Positions 5,372-7,410 of a stretch of DNA of 7,410 nucleotides are shown here, piece by piece. This DNA comes from Parachlamydiaceae bacterium. Its GTDB lineage: Bacteria > Chlamydiota > Chlamydiia > Chlamydiales > Parachlamydiaceae. Below the pieces are notes generated by a model, which ran no database searches, was not told the DNA's origin, and saw only the letters and a program-made list of their open reading frames with translations. How positions within the stretch are numbered: the first letter of the stretch is position 1; each line of letters starts with the position of its first letter. Both the position numbers and the translations under genes were made by a program. The DNA lies in NCBI GenBank assembly GCA_013698165.1, contig JACCVN010000461.1, forward strand, positions 1-7,410, read 5' to 3'.

Positions 5372-6880
5372 TTAAAAAAATCTATCCGATTCCCTATCAA
5401 TAGATTCAGAGTCACTATAACCAGAATAATCACTACTAGAGGCCGAAGAATTGCTGCTGGAGGTCGAGGAATCATCATCACTTGATGAGGGATTATCATC
5501 AAACGCATCGGTAATCTTATCTATATTGAGACGAGCTTTAGGCTCTGGATTAATCAAATTCCAGGCTATGTCCAAGTATTCATTATCTTTTTCTGTTAAG
5601 TGTTGCTGATCAAATTTTGTTATAAACTTTGCAAATTGATCATATATCATGGGGTAATCAAATTTCTTCATTTCTTGATTAAAAACATTTGTGGCTTCTT
5701 GTTTGGTCATTCCCGAAACTACAACTTTTTTATAAATGGTGTCTGGAATAGAAAAACCGATGATTTCAAACATTGTGATTCCCAATGCAAACATATCCGC
5801 CTTTTTGCATTGCTCTTCATTATAACATTTACGATTCAACATTTCAGGAGATTGATACCCTGGCGTACCACGAACAATCGCCCTATTTTTATAGGGCTGA
5901 TTAAAATCCTCTGCCAAGTCAAAATCTGCAAGGTGGTCTCCAAAGATATTGTCGGGTTTGATATCTAAATGTGCCCAACCACTATCATGAACGATTTCTA
6001 GGTCTACGGCAGTATTAAAAATTTTGTCTCTGGCCTTTTCGATAGAAAAAACCTTATTGTCCAGACTGCCTTCTTTGATGTAGGGCGTTAAAAAGGCGCG
6101 CTTGATTTCACTAGTTTTAGCGCTTCGATAAGTGACATAATGACCTGTTAAAAGATTTTCGCTTTTGAACTCTTCATCCTTCGAAGCTGCAATTGCAATA
6201 TCGATATTTGCATCTTTTCTATGCACTACCGCCCGCACATGTGAAATGTCTCCGGCCTCATCAGCCATAGCATTTGCAGTCTTAACCCCTCCTCTCCCTT
6301 TTACAACTTCCTGGGCATCCTTAAGATGGTGGGGAAGATCTCCTGCAGATTTATGCAGTTGCTGTATTAATCCTCCTTCAGGCGTTAGAAAATAAGAATG
6401 AGAAAGATTACTCAAACCATCGAGTCCCGATAGATTTGTCGGATCCTTTGACATATGGCGACGGGAAAATTTTATATAATCCCCATTAAAATCTGCGGCA
6501 AAATCCTTCATGGATTTCTGAAATTGGTTCGTCACAAGCTCTTCTATCCATTTCCTATCTGTCTCAAAAGATGATGGTCCAGGAGATGGGCTAGTTGAAT
6601 TGTGAATGTATGAATTGTTTAAGCTTTCTAAGATCGAGCTAGAACACGCAAGAGCAATCGCATTTTTCGAAATTTTCTCACTCCCAACATGGGGATTGTC
6701 GAAGATCTGAATTTCTATTTCAATGGAATGACTTTTTTTTGTTTGAACGATAGGAGTTGATTCGATTAAGGCATCTTTTACAAGATTTGAAAGTTCTGAA
6801 TTGGCCTTCTCCTTAGAGGGCGAGACTACAGGATTAGGGTTAACTTCATCACGATTGAAATGTCCAATGTTGGAATCCAT
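5372..6880 (-). CDS. Atypical eukaryotic-like Ser/Thr protein kinase with Ser/Asp-rich tail; putative effector
   Basis: This 502-residue protein has no membrane segment or obvious signal peptide. Residues 1-185 are polar and unrecognised, with a Ser/Pro patch near 95-104. The kinase domain spans roughly 190-460. It has a glycine-rich loop candidate KGRGG (194-198), a hinge-like FLTPYIKEGSL (263-273), the catalytic loop HLDIKPDN (His304, Asp306, Lys308, Asn311), the metal-binding loop DFD (Asp319; DFG in most kinases), an activation-segment end GTPGYQSPE (338-346), helix-F Asp362 in ADMFALG and a late PKAR (447-450). The usual ATP-anchoring Lys of strand 3 is not obvious: RAVVHRK (216-222) has Val219 at the expected place, with Lys222 nearby. 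Residues 461-497 are low-complexity Ser/Asp. Catalytic residues suggest phosphotransfer is possible. Secretion into a host is inferred from the lack of a membrane anchor and the context. The ATG at 6880 has a G-rich site (GGGGG, 6891-6887) six bases upstream. Confidence 0.88.
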   Translation of the reverse strand: MDSNIGHFNRDEVNPNPVVSPSKEKANSELSNLVKDALIESTPIVQTKKSHSIEIEIQIFDNPHVGSEKISKNAIALACSSSILESLNNSYIHNSTSPSPGPSSFETDRKWIEELVTNQFQKSMKDFAADFNGDYIKFSRRHMSKDPTNLSGLDGLSNLSHSYFLTPEGGLIQQLHKSAGDLPHHLKDAQEVVKGRGGVKTANAMADEAGDISHVRAVVHRKDANIDIAIAASKDEEFKSENLLTGHYVTYRSAKTSEIKRAFLTPYIKEGSLDNKVFSIEKARDKIFNTAVDLEIVHDSGWAHLDIKPDNIFGDHLADFDLAEDFNQPYKNRAIVRGTPGYQSPEMLNRKCYNEEQCKKADMFALGITMFEIIGFSIPDTIYKKVVVSGMTKQEATNVFNQEMKKFDYPMIYDQFAKFITKFDQQHLTEKDNEYLDIAWNLINPEPKARLNIDKITDAFDDNPSSSDDDSSTSSSNSSASSSDYSGYSDSESIDRESDRFF

Positions 6881-6901
6881 AAATTTCCCCCAAATTAGCG
6901 G

Positions 6902-6931
6902 GCAAGTTTTTAAAAGAAATAACTAACTTGC
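6902..6931 (-). other. Hairpin in the kinase leader
   Basis: GCAAGTT (6902-6908) pairs with AACTTGC (6925-6931) around a 16-base loop. It lies between the candidate promoter at 6971 and the ribosome binding site at 6887-6891, so it would form in the 5' untranslated region of the kinase transcript. Confidence 0.45.
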
Positions 6932-6970
6932 TACATTTTTAAAAACGTTACTTTTTGACTCGCTATTTTA

Positions 6971-6976
6971 ATTATA
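6971..6976 (-). promoter_or_regulatory. Candidate -10 box of the kinase gene
   Basis: A perfect TATAAT reads on the minus strand about 90 bases upstream of the kinase ATG. A 16-base spacer would give TTCAAT (6998-6993) as a poor -35 box. The AT-rich setting raises the chance of an accidental match. Confidence 0.45.
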
Positions 6977-6980
6977 TTAG

Positions 6981-6994
6981 ATTAAATATTTAAT
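6981..6994. promoter_or_regulatory. 14-base perfect palindrome in the promoter spacer
   Basis: ATTAAATATTTAAT is its own reverse complement and starts 4 bases from the candidate -10 box, in the -35/-10 spacer of the putative kinase promoter. It could be an operator for a dimeric regulator, or just a result of the AT-rich composition. Confidence 0.35.
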
Positions 6995-7111
6995 TGAACA
7001 TGAAAGAATCTAGCCTTTTCTTCCGATATAACGACTTCTAGGCAATCGAATAAACAAAAATAACGTAAATTGAATCCAAGCTTGACAGGCATTTCATTCA
7101 AAAGACAAGGA

Positions 7112-7410
7112 CTATGCTTTCGCAGTCATCTGCTTTTGCTTTTCCAGCTCTAATTTAACTTTTGCTTTTTCTTGCTCTACTACTATATCCAAACAGAGAA
7201 AAGGCATGGCTGCAGAAATTAGTCCTAAAGTAAGGACTGTCGGGCTGCTAACTAAAAATTGACGACAAATTTCCTTCACAAGGAGTCCGGTAAAAAAAAC
7301 GCCACACCCAACCATCATTGTTCTTAGTAGTTGGGACTTCTTAGGACTCATGCGCGTTGCATCTTTAATTTCTTGTTTTATAATTTTTGAAGGAACTGCA
7401 AAAGTGTGAA
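7112..7410 (-). CDS. Small two-helix membrane protein with charged C-terminal helix (5' end outside window), unknown function
   Basis: An ATG at 7351 opens a 79-residue frame. The same frame is open for 19 more codons to the window edge, and the ATG has no Shine-Dalgarno sequence, so the gene probably starts outside and 98 residues are visible. After a basic stretch (MSPKKSQLLR) come a hydrophobic segment around GCGVFFTGLLV and a second around VLTLGLISAAMPFLCLDIVV. A strongly charged EQEKAKVKLELEKQKQ tail follows, likely helical or coiled coil and cytoplasmic. I do not recognise the family. The kinase gene lies downstream on the same strand, 231 bases away and with its own promoter-like sequence. 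A weak TTGAAT/ATTCAA stem (7070-7101) followed by T-rich sequence could end this transcript. Confidence 0.6.
   Translation of the reverse strand, partial: HTFAVPSKIIKQEIKDATRMSPKKSQLLRTMMVGCGVFFTGLLVKEICRQFLVSSPTVLTLGLISAAMPFLCLDIVVEQEKAKVKLELEKQKQMTAKA

Noticed and set aside
5302..5508. Minus-strand frame of 68 codons at the kinase 3' end
   Set aside because: It is a second frame through the Ser/Asp-rich repeat-like codons of the kinase tail.
5600..6395. Two plus-strand frames opposite the kinase (5600-5968 and 6165-6395)
   Set aside because: They are antisense to conserved kinase motifs and lack plausible start signals.

Overview
The window is an AT-rich stretch of a host-associated bacterium. 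Three things point to a chlamydia-like organism (Chlamydiota) or another intracellular bacterium of the Coxiella/Legionella type. The first is the trpB-trpA-kynU gene order, known from Chlamydia caviae and its relatives and reported for Coxiella. The second is a pair of effector-like proteins: a eukaryotic-type Ser/Thr kinase with a Ser/Asp-rich tail, and an HD-type phosphohydrolase that recalls the SidE phosphodiesterase domain. The third is a visibly decayed gene. I cannot name the species from sequence alone.

Region 1 (1-1838, + strand) is the 3' end of a tryptophan operon: the trpB C-terminus, an intact trpA overlapping it by 8 bases, and a kynureninase gene directly behind. In relatives with this order, KynU makes anthranilate from host kynurenine and the Trp enzymes turn it into tryptophan. 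Here kynU has lost about 95 internal codons, in frame, including catalytic and cofactor-binding residues, so the first step of the salvage route is probably dead in this genome (or the assembly is wrong at about 1206-1214).

Region 2 (1839-2946) holds a small glycine-rich membrane protein behind a leader with two hairpins, a strong hairpin terminator, a NUDT15-like Nudix hydrolase, and a 75-base imperfect inverted-repeat element that overlaps the Nudix stop codon and fills the gap to the next, convergent gene.

Region 3 (2947-5371, - strand) holds the SidE-PDE-like/HD-type protein, a 317-base gap, and the remains of an EndoG/NUC1-type DNA/RNA non-specific endonuclease. The remains are recognisable in three reading-frame pieces but have lost the catalytic DRGH-to-Asn core. 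A cluster of short inverted repeats lies just upstream of them.

Region 4 (5372-7410, - strand) carries the 502-residue kinase, with its own promoter-like sequence, a 14-base palindrome and a leader hairpin, and finally the C-terminal part of a small two-helix membrane protein that runs off the window.

Region 1 works as a metabolic unit. Regions 3-4 look like an accessory block of host-interaction genes under erosion. I saw no CRISPR array, tRNA, rRNA, insertion-sequence transposase or recognisable defence system. The best candidates for new biology are the HD/SidE-PDE-like protein and the atypical kinase.
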